A stretch of DNA of 64,000 bases. Source: Rhodococcus sp. CH91. GTDB taxonomy: Bacteria > Actinomycetota > Actinomycetes > Mycobacteriales > Mycobacteriaceae. This document shows, piece by piece, positions 35,068 through 43,081 of the stretch; position 1 is the stretch's first letter, and each line of letters starts with the position of its first letter. A model generated the notes under the pieces. That model saw nothing but the letters and a program-made list of their open reading frames with translations, ran no database searches and was not told where the DNA came from. The stretch is taken from the NCBI RefSeq assembly GCF_022554085.1, contig NZ_JAKFYR010000006.1:127484-191483 (forward strand). Reading direction: 5' to 3'. Made by a program: the position numbers and the translations under genes.

Positions 35068-36402
35068 TCACCCGCACCGTGCGACCACCCGGTCGAGCGC
35101 ATCGAGCGCCTCGTCGAGTTCGTGCGGGGTGACCGTCAGCGGAGGACGGAAGCGCACCCCTCGCCCACCCGTTCCGATCGCGAGGACGCGTTCGTCCTCG
35201 TACAGCCGCCGTAGCACCTCGTCGCGGAACTCGCGGGTCGGGAGCGTGAGGGCGCACATCAGCCCGCGGCCGCGCGGTTCGGTGAGCGCGGGTCGCCGGG
35301 CGGCGAGCTGCTGCAGCCCGGACAGCAGGTGGGCCCCGCTCAGCCGCGCACGGTCGACGAGCCGATCGCGTTCGATCACCTCGAGGATGCGACGTGCCCG
35401 CACCATGTCGGTGAGATTGCCGCCCCAGGTGGAATTGATCCGCGAGCTCACGGCGAACACGTTGTCGGGGATCTCGTCGACGCGCCCGCCGGCCATGATT
35501 CCGCACACCTGGGTCTTCTTGCCGAAGGCGACGACATCGGGCGTCACGCCGAGTTGCCGGTACGCCCATGTCGTGCCGGTCGTGCCGGCGCCGGTCTGCA
35601 CCTCGTCGAAGACGAGCAGGGCATCGTTCTCCCGGCACAGCTGTGCCATCGCCCGGAAGAACTCCGGCCGGAAATGATGGTCGCCTCCTTCCCCCTGGAT
35701 CGGCTCGGCGAGGAAGCAGGCGATGTCGTGTGGTCGCTCGGCGAAGGCCCGGCGGGCCTGTGCGAGGGCGTGCGCTTCGGCGGCGGCGACGTCCCGGCCG
35801 TCGGCGAGATAGGGGGCGTCGATCCGCGGCCAGTCGAAGGTGGGGAACCTCTCGGTCTTGACCGGGTCGGTGTTGGTCAGCGAGAGGGTGTATCCGGTAC
35901 GGCCGTGGAAGGCTTCGGTCAGATGCAGGACCGAACCGCCGTGCGCCGCCCCGAGTCCACGGGATTCGCAGAGGCGGCTCTTCCAGTCGAAGGCGACCTT
36001 CAGCGCGTTCTCGACGGCGAGACCTCCGCCGTCGACGAAGAACAGATGCGGAAGTGCCGGATCGCCGAGGACGCGGGCGAACGTCCGGACGAAGCGTGCC
36101 ATGGGCACGGTGTAGACGTCGGAGTTGCTCGGCTTGTTCGCCGCCACCGCAGCGAGTTCGGCCGCGATATCCGGGCCGGTGAGTGCGGGATGGTTCATTC
36201 CCAGCGGGGACGACGCGAAGAACCCGAACATGTCGAGATATTCGGTGCCGTCGCGCGCGTCGACGAGCCGCACCCCCCGAGAGCGTTCGAGATCGAGGAC
36301 GAGGCCGAACCCGTCGGTGAGCATGTGGTGGCCCAGGATGTCGTGCACCCGGTCCGCGGGCAGATCGTCGGCACCGTCCGGGTTCCGGAACGCTGTGCTC
36401 AT
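35068..36402 (-). CDS. lat: L-lysine 6-aminotransferase Lat
   Basis: A 444-residue class III PLP aminotransferase that moves the epsilon amino group of lysine to 2-oxoglutarate, giving piperideine-6-carboxylate. PLP-lysine is in VAFGKKTQ (Lys295 or Lys296), with AEPIQGEGG and LVFDEVQTGAG beside the cofactor. Conserved length and sequence fit Rv3290c, where Lat rises strongly in persistence. The ATG is at 36402, with TACCTT ending 7 bases upstream. lrpA lies 68 bases upstream on the same strand and pcd is divergent from lrpA, together the 2-aminoadipate route. Confidence 0.95.
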   Translation of the reverse strand: MSTAFRNPDGADDLPADRVHDILGHHMLTDGFGLVLDLERSRGVRLVDARDGTEYLDMFGFFASSPLGMNHPALTGPDIAAELAAVAANKPSNSDVYTVPMARFVRTFARVLGDPALPHLFFVDGGGLAVENALKVAFDWKSRLCESRGLGAAHGGSVLHLTEAFHGRTGYTLSLTNTDPVKTERFPTFDWPRIDAPYLADGRDVAAAEAHALAQARRAFAERPHDIACFLAEPIQGEGGDHHFRPEFFRAMAQLCRENDALLVFDEVQTGAGTTGTTWAYRQLGVTPDVVAFGKKTQVCGIMAGGRVDEIPDNVFAVSSRINSTWGGNLTDMVRARRILEVIERDRLVDRARLSGAHLLSGLQQLAARRPALTEPRGRGLMCALTLPTREFRDEVLRRLYEDERVLAIGTGGRGVRFRPPLTVTPHELDEALDALDRVVARCG

Positions 36403-36470
36403 ATCCCGTAAGGTACGCGACAAATAACTCTCGACAGGCGGTATTTCGGGAATACTTACACTTCGGATAC

Positions 36471-36935
36471 TTATCGCTCGTAAAATGTCTGGAGCACGAC
36501 GGTGCTGCGGGTCGCGACTCCGGCGGTGGTCCGGATCTCCCGCAGGAGCTGCTCGAGGGCACGCGGGGACTGGACCCGCACGAGGAGGACGTAACTTTCG
36601 TCGCCTGCCACCGAGTGACACGATTCGATCGCCTCGATGTGCCGCAGGCGGGCCGGGGCGTCGTCGGGTTGAGAGGGGTCGAGAGGGGTGATCGCCACGA
36701 ACGCCGAGAGCATCAGTCCGAGCGCTTCGGGATCGATTCGCGCACTGTATCCACGGATCACATTGCGTGCTTCGAGTCGCCGCACCCGCGACTGGACGGC
36801 CGAGATCGACATGCCTGCCTTCTCGCCCAGAGCCGCGAGTGTGGCGCGGCCGTCCACGGCCAGTTCGCGCAGCAGCATCCGGTCGATGTCGTCCAGCGAG
36901 TCCTTCGACGATTCGTTCTTGGAGCAGTCCGGCAT
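36471..36935 (-). CDS. lrpA: Lrp/AsnC regulator LrpA
   Basis: A 154-residue Lrp/AsnC regulator. The amino-terminal helix-turn-helix has DIDRMLLRELAVDGRATLAALGEKAGMSISAVQSRVRRLE (about 15-54, for location), followed by the RAM effector domain with GYSARIDPEALGL and the VAGDESYVLLVRV ligand patch. It probably senses lysine or other amino acids and controls lat and pcd. Only 36 bases separate its start from pcd, so one site can affect both. TAGCCT ends 6 bases before ATG 36935, so the transcript is likely leaderless. Confidence 0.94.
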   Translation of the reverse strand: MPDCSKNESSKDSLDDIDRMLLRELAVDGRATLAALGEKAGMSISAVQSRVRRLEARNVIRGYSARIDPEALGLMLSAFVAITPLDPSQPDDAPARLRHIEAIESCHSVAGDESYVLLVRVQSPRALEQLLREIRTTAGVATRSTVVLQTFYER

Positions 36936-36971
36936 CAGCGCAGGCTATCCGAGCAGGAGGGGAGCCCACCG

Positions 36972-38477
36972 ATGAATGCGGTCATCGATCTCGCCGACCG
37001 CGCCGCGACCGCACTGCGGCGCTGCGGAGCGGAACCGCACGGCGACGACGCTCCACTCGTCGTGACCAGCCCCATCGACGGCAGCGTGATCGCCCGAGTG
37101 CACACCTGCTCGCCAGGAGAGGTCGACGCCGCCCTCACCGCCGCCGCGCGCGCATTCGACCGCTGGCGCGAGATCCCGGCACCGGTGCGCGGACGCGTGG
37201 TCCGGCGTCTCGGGGAGCTGCTCACGCAGCACAAGGCAGACCTCGCCGAACTCGTCACTCTCGAGGCCGGAAAGATTCCGTCGGAGGCCGCGGGCGAGGT
37301 GCAGGAGATGATCGACGTCTGCGAGTTCGCCGTCGGACTGTCGCGGCAACTGTACGGGCGCACGATGCCCTCCGAGCGGCCCGGCCACCGGCTCATGGAG
37401 ACCTGGCACCCCCTCGGTGTGGTCGGGGTGATCTCGGCCTTCAACTTTCCCGTCGCGGTCTGGTCGTGGAACACCGCGATCGCGCTGGTCTGCGGCGACC
37501 CGGTGGTGTGGAAACCGTCGGAGCTCACCCCGCTCACCGCGCTGGCCTGCGATGCGCTGGTTCGACGCGCAGCTGCCGACGAGGGCGCCCCGGACGGCCT
37601 GCATCATCTGGTGCTGGGCGATCACTCCGTCGGCGAGGCGCTCGTCGACGACCCGCGCGTCGCGCTGCTCAGTGCCACGGGGTCGACACGGATGGGCCGC
37701 TTCGTGGGACCGCGGGTCGCAGCGCGGTTCGGCCGCAGTCTGCTCGAACTCGGCGGCAACAACGGAGCGATCGTCACGCCGTCCGCCGATCTCGACCTCG
37801 CCGTCCGAGCCGTGGTCTTCGCCGCGGCCGGGACGGCCGGCCAGCGCTGCACCACCCTGCGGCGGCTCATCGTGCACCGCTCGATCGCCGACGAGCTGGT
37901 GGATCGGATCGCGGTCGCGTACTCACGTCTGCGCGTGGGCAATCCGTTCGACGAGGGTGTCCTGGTGGGCCCGCTGATCTCGGAGCGGTCGTACGAGTCG
38001 ATGTGTGCGGCACTCGACCGCGCCCGGGCGGACGGAGGCAGGATCGTCACCGGTGGTGAGCGCGTGGACGTAGCGGGCGCGGGTGTCTACGTCTCCCCCG
38101 CGCTCGTACGCATGCCCGCGCAGACCGAGGTGGTGCGTGAGGAGACCTTCGCTCCGATCCTGTACGTCCTCGGTTACGACGATTTCGACGAGGCCGTGTC
38201 CGTACACAACGGTGTCCCGCAGGGCCTGTCGTCGTCGATCTTCACCCGGGACCAGCAGGAAGCGGAGCTGTTCCTGGCGCGGTCGGACTGCGGGATCGCG
38301 AACGTGAACATCGGCACCTCCGGCGCCGAGATCGGTGGCGCCTTCGGCGGGGAGAAGAACACCGGCGGAGGGCGCGAATCGGGTTCGGATTCGTGGAAGT
38401 CGTACATGCGGCGCGCGACGAACACGGTCAACTTCTCGGCCGAACTGCCTCTCGCGCAGGGCGTCGAGTTCGGGTGA
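36972..38477 (+). CDS. pcd: piperideine-6-carboxylate dehydrogenase Pcd
   Basis: A 501-residue aldehyde dehydrogenase-family enzyme that oxidises piperideine-6-carboxylate (the Lat product) to 2-aminoadipate with NAD(P). The catalytic Glu lies in LELGGNNGA and catalytic Cys in GQRCTTLRR; SATGSTRMG binds the cofactor. The ATG has GGAGGGGAG upstream. It matches Rv3293 in place and length. Its 3' end overlaps a truncated PPOX-like frame on the other strand. Confidence 0.94.
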   Translation: MNAVIDLADRAATALRRCGAEPHGDDAPLVVTSPIDGSVIARVHTCSPGEVDAALTAAARAFDRWREIPAPVRGRVVRRLGELLTQHKADLAELVTLEAGKIPSEAAGEVQEMIDVCEFAVGLSRQLYGRTMPSERPGHRLMETWHPLGVVGVISAFNFPVAVWSWNTAIALVCGDPVVWKPSELTPLTALACDALVRRAAADEGAPDGLHHLVLGDHSVGEALVDDPRVALLSATGSTRMGRFVGPRVAARFGRSLLELGGNNGAIVTPSADLDLAVRAVVFAAAGTAGQRCTTLRRLIVHRSIADELVDRIAVAYSRLRVGNPFDEGVLVGPLISERSYESMCAALDRARADGGRIVTGGERVDVAGAGVYVSPALVRMPAQTEVVREETFAPILYVLGYDDFDEAVSVHNGVPQGLSSSIFTRDQQEAELFLARSDCGIANVNIGTSGAEIGGAFGGEKNTGGGRESGSDSWKSYMRRATNTVNFSAELPLAQGVEFG

Positions 38478-38757
38478 ACCCCGCGCGCACCGTGGCGTGG
38501 CCTCTCAGACGCAGCAGGTGACTCGAACCGCCCCGGGGCCCGGGCAGGTCGAGGAGCACCACGACGTCCGGATCCGCTTCCACATTGCGTACGACGACCG
38601 AACTCCGGTCCGTGCCGAGATGGATCCGGCCGTCGTGCAGGAGGAACCACAAGGGTGTCATCGCCGGCCGCCCCTTCGGCGTGAGGGTCGCCACGCGCGC
38701 GACCATCGACGACTCCAGATACACCCGCACGAGAGGGTCGTCGGGTGTCCTCCTTCC
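38428..38757 (-). pseudogene. truncated, out-of-frame PPOX (pyridoxamine-oxidase-like) fragment
   Basis: A minus-strand frame reads DDPLVRVYLESSMVARVATL, then PLWFLLHDGRIHLGTDRSS and DPDVVVLLDLPG, a clear amino half of a PPOX/F420-dependent split-barrel protein. After about 85 residues it enters the antisense of pcd and stops at 38428, so the usual last third is missing. No normal start codon lies at the expected place although AAGGAGG sits at 38749-38755. It also overlaps the preceding gene out of frame. A degraded gene, or the second half of a frameshifted fusion. Confidence 0.5.
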
Positions 38758-39122
38758 GGCTCCTCGTGGAGGGTTCCGTAGTCCCAGGCGGTTTCCCGCT
38801 CCGGACGGAAGACGAACCACGCGAGATCGTCCACCGCGCCGGGTGGGAGAGCCTGCGCGGGAGTCATGTGCCCTCGGCTGTTCACCGCGCGCAGTTCGAA
38901 CCAGAACGACCCGTCGTCGAGGATCAGCGTGGTCCGGCGGACGTTCGCGTCGGCGGAAAGCGCGGTGGGGTCCAGTCCGACGAACAACTCCCCGTGCCGC
39001 AGCACCCGCGCGGGCAGGGCATCGATCCGCCCCGCGGTCGCGAAGGCGACGGCAGCCCGCCCGCGACGTTCCAGCTCGTCCGCGAGCGCTCCCGGATCGA
39101 CCCGCTGGGTGATGCGGCCCAT
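38658..39122 (-). CDS. PPOX-like protein, damaged 3' end
   Basis: A 154-codon frame starting ATG 39122. MGRITQRVDPGALADELER and ILDDGSFWFELRAVNSRGHMTP recall a short actinobacterial split-barrel (PPOX-type) family that ends soon after AWDYGTLHEEP. Here the frame instead runs on for about 30 residues of Arg/Ser-rich sequence (antisense-like composition) that overlaps the PPOX fragment. It may be a complete gene that lost its stop, or the first part of a fusion with a frameshift near 38750. Flavin or F420 binding is inferred only. Confidence 0.5.
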   Translation of the reverse strand: MGRITQRVDPGALADELERRGRAAVAFATAGRIDALPARVLRHGELFVGLDPTALSADANVRRTTLILDDGSFWFELRAVNSRGHMTPAQALPPGAVDDLAWFVFRPERETAWDYGTLHEEPEGGHPTTLSCGCIWSRRWSRAWRPSRRRGGRR

Positions 39123-39160
39123 GTCCCCCTCCGCACGGAACTGCCGGTTGCGCCGCGCCG

Positions 39161-39418
39161 CTAGTGGTTGCGCAGCGCGTCGATCAGTTCGGACTTCTTC
39201 ATGTCGGAGTATCCCGTCAGACCCAGTTCCTTCGCACGCTTCTTCAGGTCTGCCACGGTCCAGTCGTCGTAGGAGCCGGACTTGCCGCCTTTCTCGCCCA
39301 CCTTCGACTTGCCCTGGCTCGCGGCCGCGTTGGAGATCCGGGCGGCCTTCTCCTTCGACGCACCGTCCTCGCGCAACTCCTCGTACATCTTCTCGTTCTT
39401 GATCGACGAATTCGGCAT
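39161..39418 (-). CDS. Rho-N/SAP-like small protein
   Basis: An 85-residue protein. An amino-terminal helical, charged half ([27 protein letters not shown]) resembles plasmid- or stress-type DUF7218 proteins; the carboxy half [32 protein letters not shown] is a Rho-termination-factor amino-terminal (SAP-like) domain that binds nucleic acid. The ATG at 39418 has AAAGGAGAAGG upstream. Divergent from the acyl-CoA synthetase. Function uncertain, possibly DNA-related. Confidence 0.82.
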   Translation of the reverse strand: MPNSSIKNEKMYEELREDGASKEKAARISNAAASQGKSKVGEKGGKSGSYDDWTVADLKKRAKELGLTGYSDMKKSELIDALRNH

Positions 39419-39513
39419 CACCTTCTCCTTTCGATCTGCGGCATGGGTACCCGGCGACGCTCCCCCCAATCGGATCGTGTGGTCCGCGCCACATCCTGTG
39501 GTAGACCAGGGGC

Positions 39514-41064
39514 ATGTACCCAGGGAACTTCGTCGCCGCAACCCCCGACAAGCCCGCGATCATCCGGCCCTCCACCGGTGAGTCGCTGTCCTATCGCGAG
39601 CTCGACGAACGCTCGATCCGGTTGGCGAAATACCTGCGGTCCCTCGGACTCGTCCCCGGCGACCATCTCGCCCTGATCTCCGACAACGACCTGCGAGTCA
39701 TGGAGATCTACTGGGCGGCACTGCGGTCCGGGCTCTACATCACCGTCGTCAACCGGCATCTCACACCCGCCGAAGCCGCCTACATCGTGGACGACTGCGG
39801 CGCGAAGGCGCTCGTCGTGTCGGCGCAGGCCGTCGATGCCGTCGACCTGTCCACCGGTGCTTATCCGGGCGTGACCCATCGTGTCGTTTTCGGCGGGCCG
39901 CTGGACGGCTTCGAGGACTACGACGCCGCCCTGGGTGGATTCGACGCGACGCCGCTCGACGATCAGCCGCGCGGGCAGGACATGCTGTACTCGTCCGGGA
40001 CCACCGGCCGGCCGAAGGGCATCAAGCCGAAGCTTCCCGAGGGGCAGGTCCAGGACGTTCCCGACCCGTACACCGCGGTCTTCGCTCCCATGTACGGATT
40101 CGACGACAGCACGGTCTACCTGTGCCCCGCCCCGCTCTATCACGCGGCGCCGCTGCGTTTCTGCGGGACGATCCAGTCGGTGGGCGGCACCGTGATCCTG
40201 ATGGACCGTTTCGACGCCGAGGAGGCACTCGCACTCGTCGACCGGTATTCGGTGACTGCGAGCCAGTGGGTGCCCACGATGTTCGTGCGGATGCTCAAGC
40301 TTCCCGAGGAGACCCGCGCGAAGTACGACGTGTCGAGCATGAGGGTGGCCATCCATGCCGCGGCGCCGTGTCCGCCCGAGATCAAGCGGGCGATGATCGA
40401 GTGGTGGGGGCCGGTGATCCACGAGTACTACGCCTCGACCGAGGGTGCCGGGGCGACCTTCATCGACTCGGAGCAGGCGCTCGCGCGTCCCGGCTCGGTC
40501 GGCCACGACGGCGTCCTGGGGATCGTCCACATCTGCGACGACCAGGGCCGCGAACTCCCGGCCGGCTCGACCGGCACGGTCTGGTGGGAGCGCGACGAGC
40601 GCCCCTTCGAGTACCACAACGACCCGGTGAAGACGGAGGAGGCGACCCACCCCGAGCATCCGACGTGGACGACCAGCGGTGACATCGGCCATCTGGACGA
40701 GGACCGCTATCTCTACCTCACCGATCGTGCCGCCTTCACGATCATCTCGGGCGGGGTGAACATCTACCCGCAGGAATCGGAGAACGTGCTGACGTTGCAT
40801 CCGAAGGTGTTCGACGTCGCGGTGATCGGAGTGCCGAACGAGGAGATGGGTGAGGAGGTCAAGGCCGTGGTGCAGCTCGCCGACGGGGTCGACCCGAGCC
40901 CCGGGCTCGAACAGGAACTGCTCGCCTACGTGCGCGAACGCGTGTCGCATTTCAAGGCACCGCGCAGCATCGACTTCTCCGACGAGCTGCCACGCACGCC
41001 GACGGGCAAACTCGTCAAACATCGACTGCGAGCCCGCTACGCCACCCCGGCGGGCCGGTCATGA
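39514..41064 (+). CDS. acyl-CoA synthetase (FadD-type)
   Basis: A 516-residue AMP-forming ligase that activates a carboxylic acid to acyl-AMP and acyl-CoA. Phosphate loop [13 protein letters not shown], adenine motif [27 protein letters not shown] and the carboxy-terminal catalytic-lysine region [13 protein letters not shown] are all present. Substrate chain length cannot be told. The stop overlaps the next gene (ATGA), giving a two-gene operon with an FAD oxidase, possibly degrading a hydroxy or fatty acid. Confidence 0.92.
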   Translation: MYPGNFVAATPDKPAIIRPSTGESLSYRELDERSIRLAKYLRSLGLVPGDHLALISDNDLRVMEIYWAALRSGLYITVVNRHLTPAEAAYIVDDCGAKALVVSAQAVDAVDLSTGAYPGVTHRVVFGGPLDGFEDYDAALGGFDATPLDDQPRGQDMLYSSGTTGRPKGIKPKLPEGQVQDVPDPYTAVFAPMYGFDDSTVYLCPAPLYHAAPLRFCGTIQSVGGTVILMDRFDAEEALALVDRYSVTASQWVPTMFVRMLKLPEETRAKYDVSSMRVAIHAAAPCPPEIKRAMIEWWGPVIHEYYASTEGAGATFIDSEQALARPGSVGHDGVLGIVHICDDQGRELPAGSTGTVWWERDERPFEYHNDPVKTEEATHPEHPTWTTSGDIGHLDEDRYLYLTDRAAFTIISGGVNIYPQESENVLTLHPKVFDVAVIGVPNEEMGEEVKAVVQLADGVDPSPGLEQELLAYVRERVSHFKAPRSIDFSDELPRTPTGKLVKHRLRARYATPAGRS

Positions 41065-42455
41065 CGTCGGAGGCGGGGACGGCCAGGGCGACGGCCGCCC
41101 CCCTCGACGAACTCGCCGGACAGCTGCCCGCGGGCACGCTGGTCACCGATCCCGACATCCTCGCCGGTTACCGGCACGATCGCGCGCAGGACCCGGACGC
41201 CGAGATTCCGCTCGCGCTCGTGCGTGCCGGCTCCACCGCCGACGTGCAGGCGACCCTGCGATGGGCGAACGCCCATCGTGTGCCGGTGGTGCCTCGCGGA
41301 GCCGGCACGAGCCTGTCCGGCGGGTCGGGTGGGCTCGCCGGCGGAATCGTGCTCAGCACCGAGAAGATGCGCACGATCACCGTCGACACCGCGACCCGCA
41401 CCGCTGTCGCCCAACCCGGTCTGCTCAACGTCGAGGTGAAGAAGGCGGCCGCCGAACACGGGCTCTGGTACCCGCCGGATCCCTCGTCGTTCGAGATCTG
41501 CACCATCGGCGGGAACGCCGCCACCAACGCCGGTGGTCTGTGCTGCGTGAAGTACGGGGTGACCACCGATTACGTCCTCGGCCTCGAAGTGGTCCTCGCC
41601 GACGGCACCGCGGTGCGGCTCGGCGGTCCGCGGGTCAAGGACGTCGCGGGCCTGTCGCTGACGAAGCTGTTCGTGGGAAGCGAGGGCACCCTCGGGGTCA
41701 TCACGGAAGTGACCCTGCGGCTCGTCCCACCCCCGCCACCCGCGTCCACGATGGTCGCGACCTTCGGATCCGTTCAGGCAGCCGCCGACGCCGTCGTGGC
41801 GATCACCGCGGTGCTCCGGCCGGCCATGCTCGAGTTCATGGACCGGCCCACCGTCGGCGCGGTGGAGGACATGCTCCGGATGGGACTCGAACGCCGCACC
41901 GAGGCGATGCTCATCGCCCGCTCGGACGCGCCCGGCGCGGCGGCGGCCGAGGAGATCGAGATCATGGTGCGGGCCTGTCGTGAGGCCGGCGCCGAGGACG
42001 TCTTCGCGACGGACGATCCGGAGGAGGGCGAAGCGTTCACGGTGGCGCGGCGCATGGCGATCCCGGCGGTGGAACGCACGGGCAGTCTGCTGCTCGAGGA
42101 TGTCGGGGTACCGATCCCCGCCCTGCCGGCGCTCGTGAACGGAATCGCCGAACTCGCCGCCGCACACGACGTCACCGTCGCGGTGATCGCACATGCCGGG
42201 GACGGCAACACCCATCCGCTCATCGTCTACGACCCCGCCGACGAGGACATGACCGCGCGGGCGCACACCGTCTTCGGGAAGATCATGGACCTGGCGATCG
42301 ACCTGGGCGGCACCATCACCGGGGAGCACGGCGTGGGGCGGCTGAAGAAGGCCTGGCTGCCCGGCCAGGTGGGGCCGGACGTGATGGCGTTGACCCAGCG
42401 GATCAAGGACGCGCTCGACCCGAACGCGATCCTCAATCCCGGCGTCGTGCTCTGA
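41061..42455 (+). CDS. FAD-linked 2-hydroxyacid oxidase/dehydrogenase (GlcD-like)
   Basis: A 464-residue flavoprotein of the GlcD/D-lactate dehydrogenase family. The FAD-binding PP-loop region PRGAGTSLSGGSGGLAGGIV is followed by GGNAATNAGGLCCVKYGVT and FVGSEGTLGVITEVTLR; the carboxy end has HAGDGNTHP and GEHGVGRLKKAWL, with histidines that shape the active site. Probable substrate a D-2-hydroxy acid (glycolate, D-lactate or longer). It overlaps the acyl-CoA synthetase by 4 bases. Confidence 0.9.
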   Translation: MTSEAGTARATAAPLDELAGQLPAGTLVTDPDILAGYRHDRAQDPDAEIPLALVRAGSTADVQATLRWANAHRVPVVPRGAGTSLSGGSGGLAGGIVLSTEKMRTITVDTATRTAVAQPGLLNVEVKKAAAEHGLWYPPDPSSFEICTIGGNAATNAGGLCCVKYGVTTDYVLGLEVVLADGTAVRLGGPRVKDVAGLSLTKLFVGSEGTLGVITEVTLRLVPPPPPASTMVATFGSVQAAADAVVAITAVLRPAMLEFMDRPTVGAVEDMLRMGLERRTEAMLIARSDAPGAAAAEEIEIMVRACREAGAEDVFATDDPEEGEAFTVARRMAIPAVERTGSLLLEDVGVPIPALPALVNGIAELAAAHDVTVAVIAHAGDGNTHPLIVYDPADEDMTARAHTVFGKIMDLAIDLGGTITGEHGVGRLKKAWLPGQVGPDVMALTQRIKDALDPNAILNPGVVL

Positions 42456-42492
42456 TGATCCACGCCACAACGACAGCGGTCATAATCGTCGC

Positions 42493-43053
42493 GTGAACAC
42501 CCGTGTGACCCCGACGACGGCCGCCCTGCCGCTGCGCGAGACCAAGTACCGCGAACTCGAGCGGTATCCCGAATTCGCATCCGTCACGGCCTGGCTTCGA
42601 GACGTCGTCTCGTCGATCGTGCCGAACGCCCGCATGAGCGAATGCGAGTACTGGTCGGTCGTGTGCCTCCCGCCTTCGGATCCGGCCGATCCGCGGCAGC
42701 CTCTGGTCGTCCTCCACGTCGGCGACCTCGAGGTCGCCGGTGTGTATCTCGATCTCTCCGGAGGCGACCGCCGTCTCGGCGGATACGTCCGCTTGTCGCG
42801 CGCCGAATTCGACAGGACCACGGGAACGACCTTCGAGCAGGCCGCGGGGGCCGTGCCCGCGCTCACCCTCGTCGACGAGGGCCCCGTCGTGTCGGTGTTG
42901 TGGAGCGACGAGCCCGCCGCCCGGTCGCAGTTCGACGCCCTGCCCTGGCGTGCTCCTGCGCGGATGCTGGTCACGGAACTCATGCGCGGTGGGCGCAGCA
43001 GCCGCGCCGACGAGCACTGCCGTCAGATCGCCCGGTTCGCATTCGAGGACTGA
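42493..43053 (+). CDS. conserved hypothetical protein
   Basis: A 186-residue soluble protein I do not recognise. The middle has a VVLHVGDLEVAGVYLDLSG strand pair, and the end LITELMRGGRSS-like helical segment is hydrophilic; there is no signal or membrane segment. CATAAT at 42481-42486 ends 6 bases before GTG 42493, suggesting a leaderless promoter independent of the upstream oxidase. It lies 28 bases before lhr on the same strand. No function is assigned. Confidence 0.7.
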   Translation: MNTRVTPTTAALPLRETKYRELERYPEFASVTAWLRDVVSSIVPNARMSECEYWSVVCLPPSDPADPRQPLVVLHVGDLEVAGVYLDLSGGDRRLGGYVRLSRAEFDRTTGTTFEQAAGAVPALTLVDEGPVVSVLWSDEPAARSQFDALPWRAPARMLVTELMRGGRSSRADEHCRQIARFAFED

Positions 43054-43081
43054 GCCTGTCGGTCCGCGGGTGCACCATGGA

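Noticed and set aside
39418-41022. Long minus-strand frame opposite the acyl-CoA synthetase
   Set aside because: No recognisable domain and exact coincidence with a conserved AMP-ligase gene.
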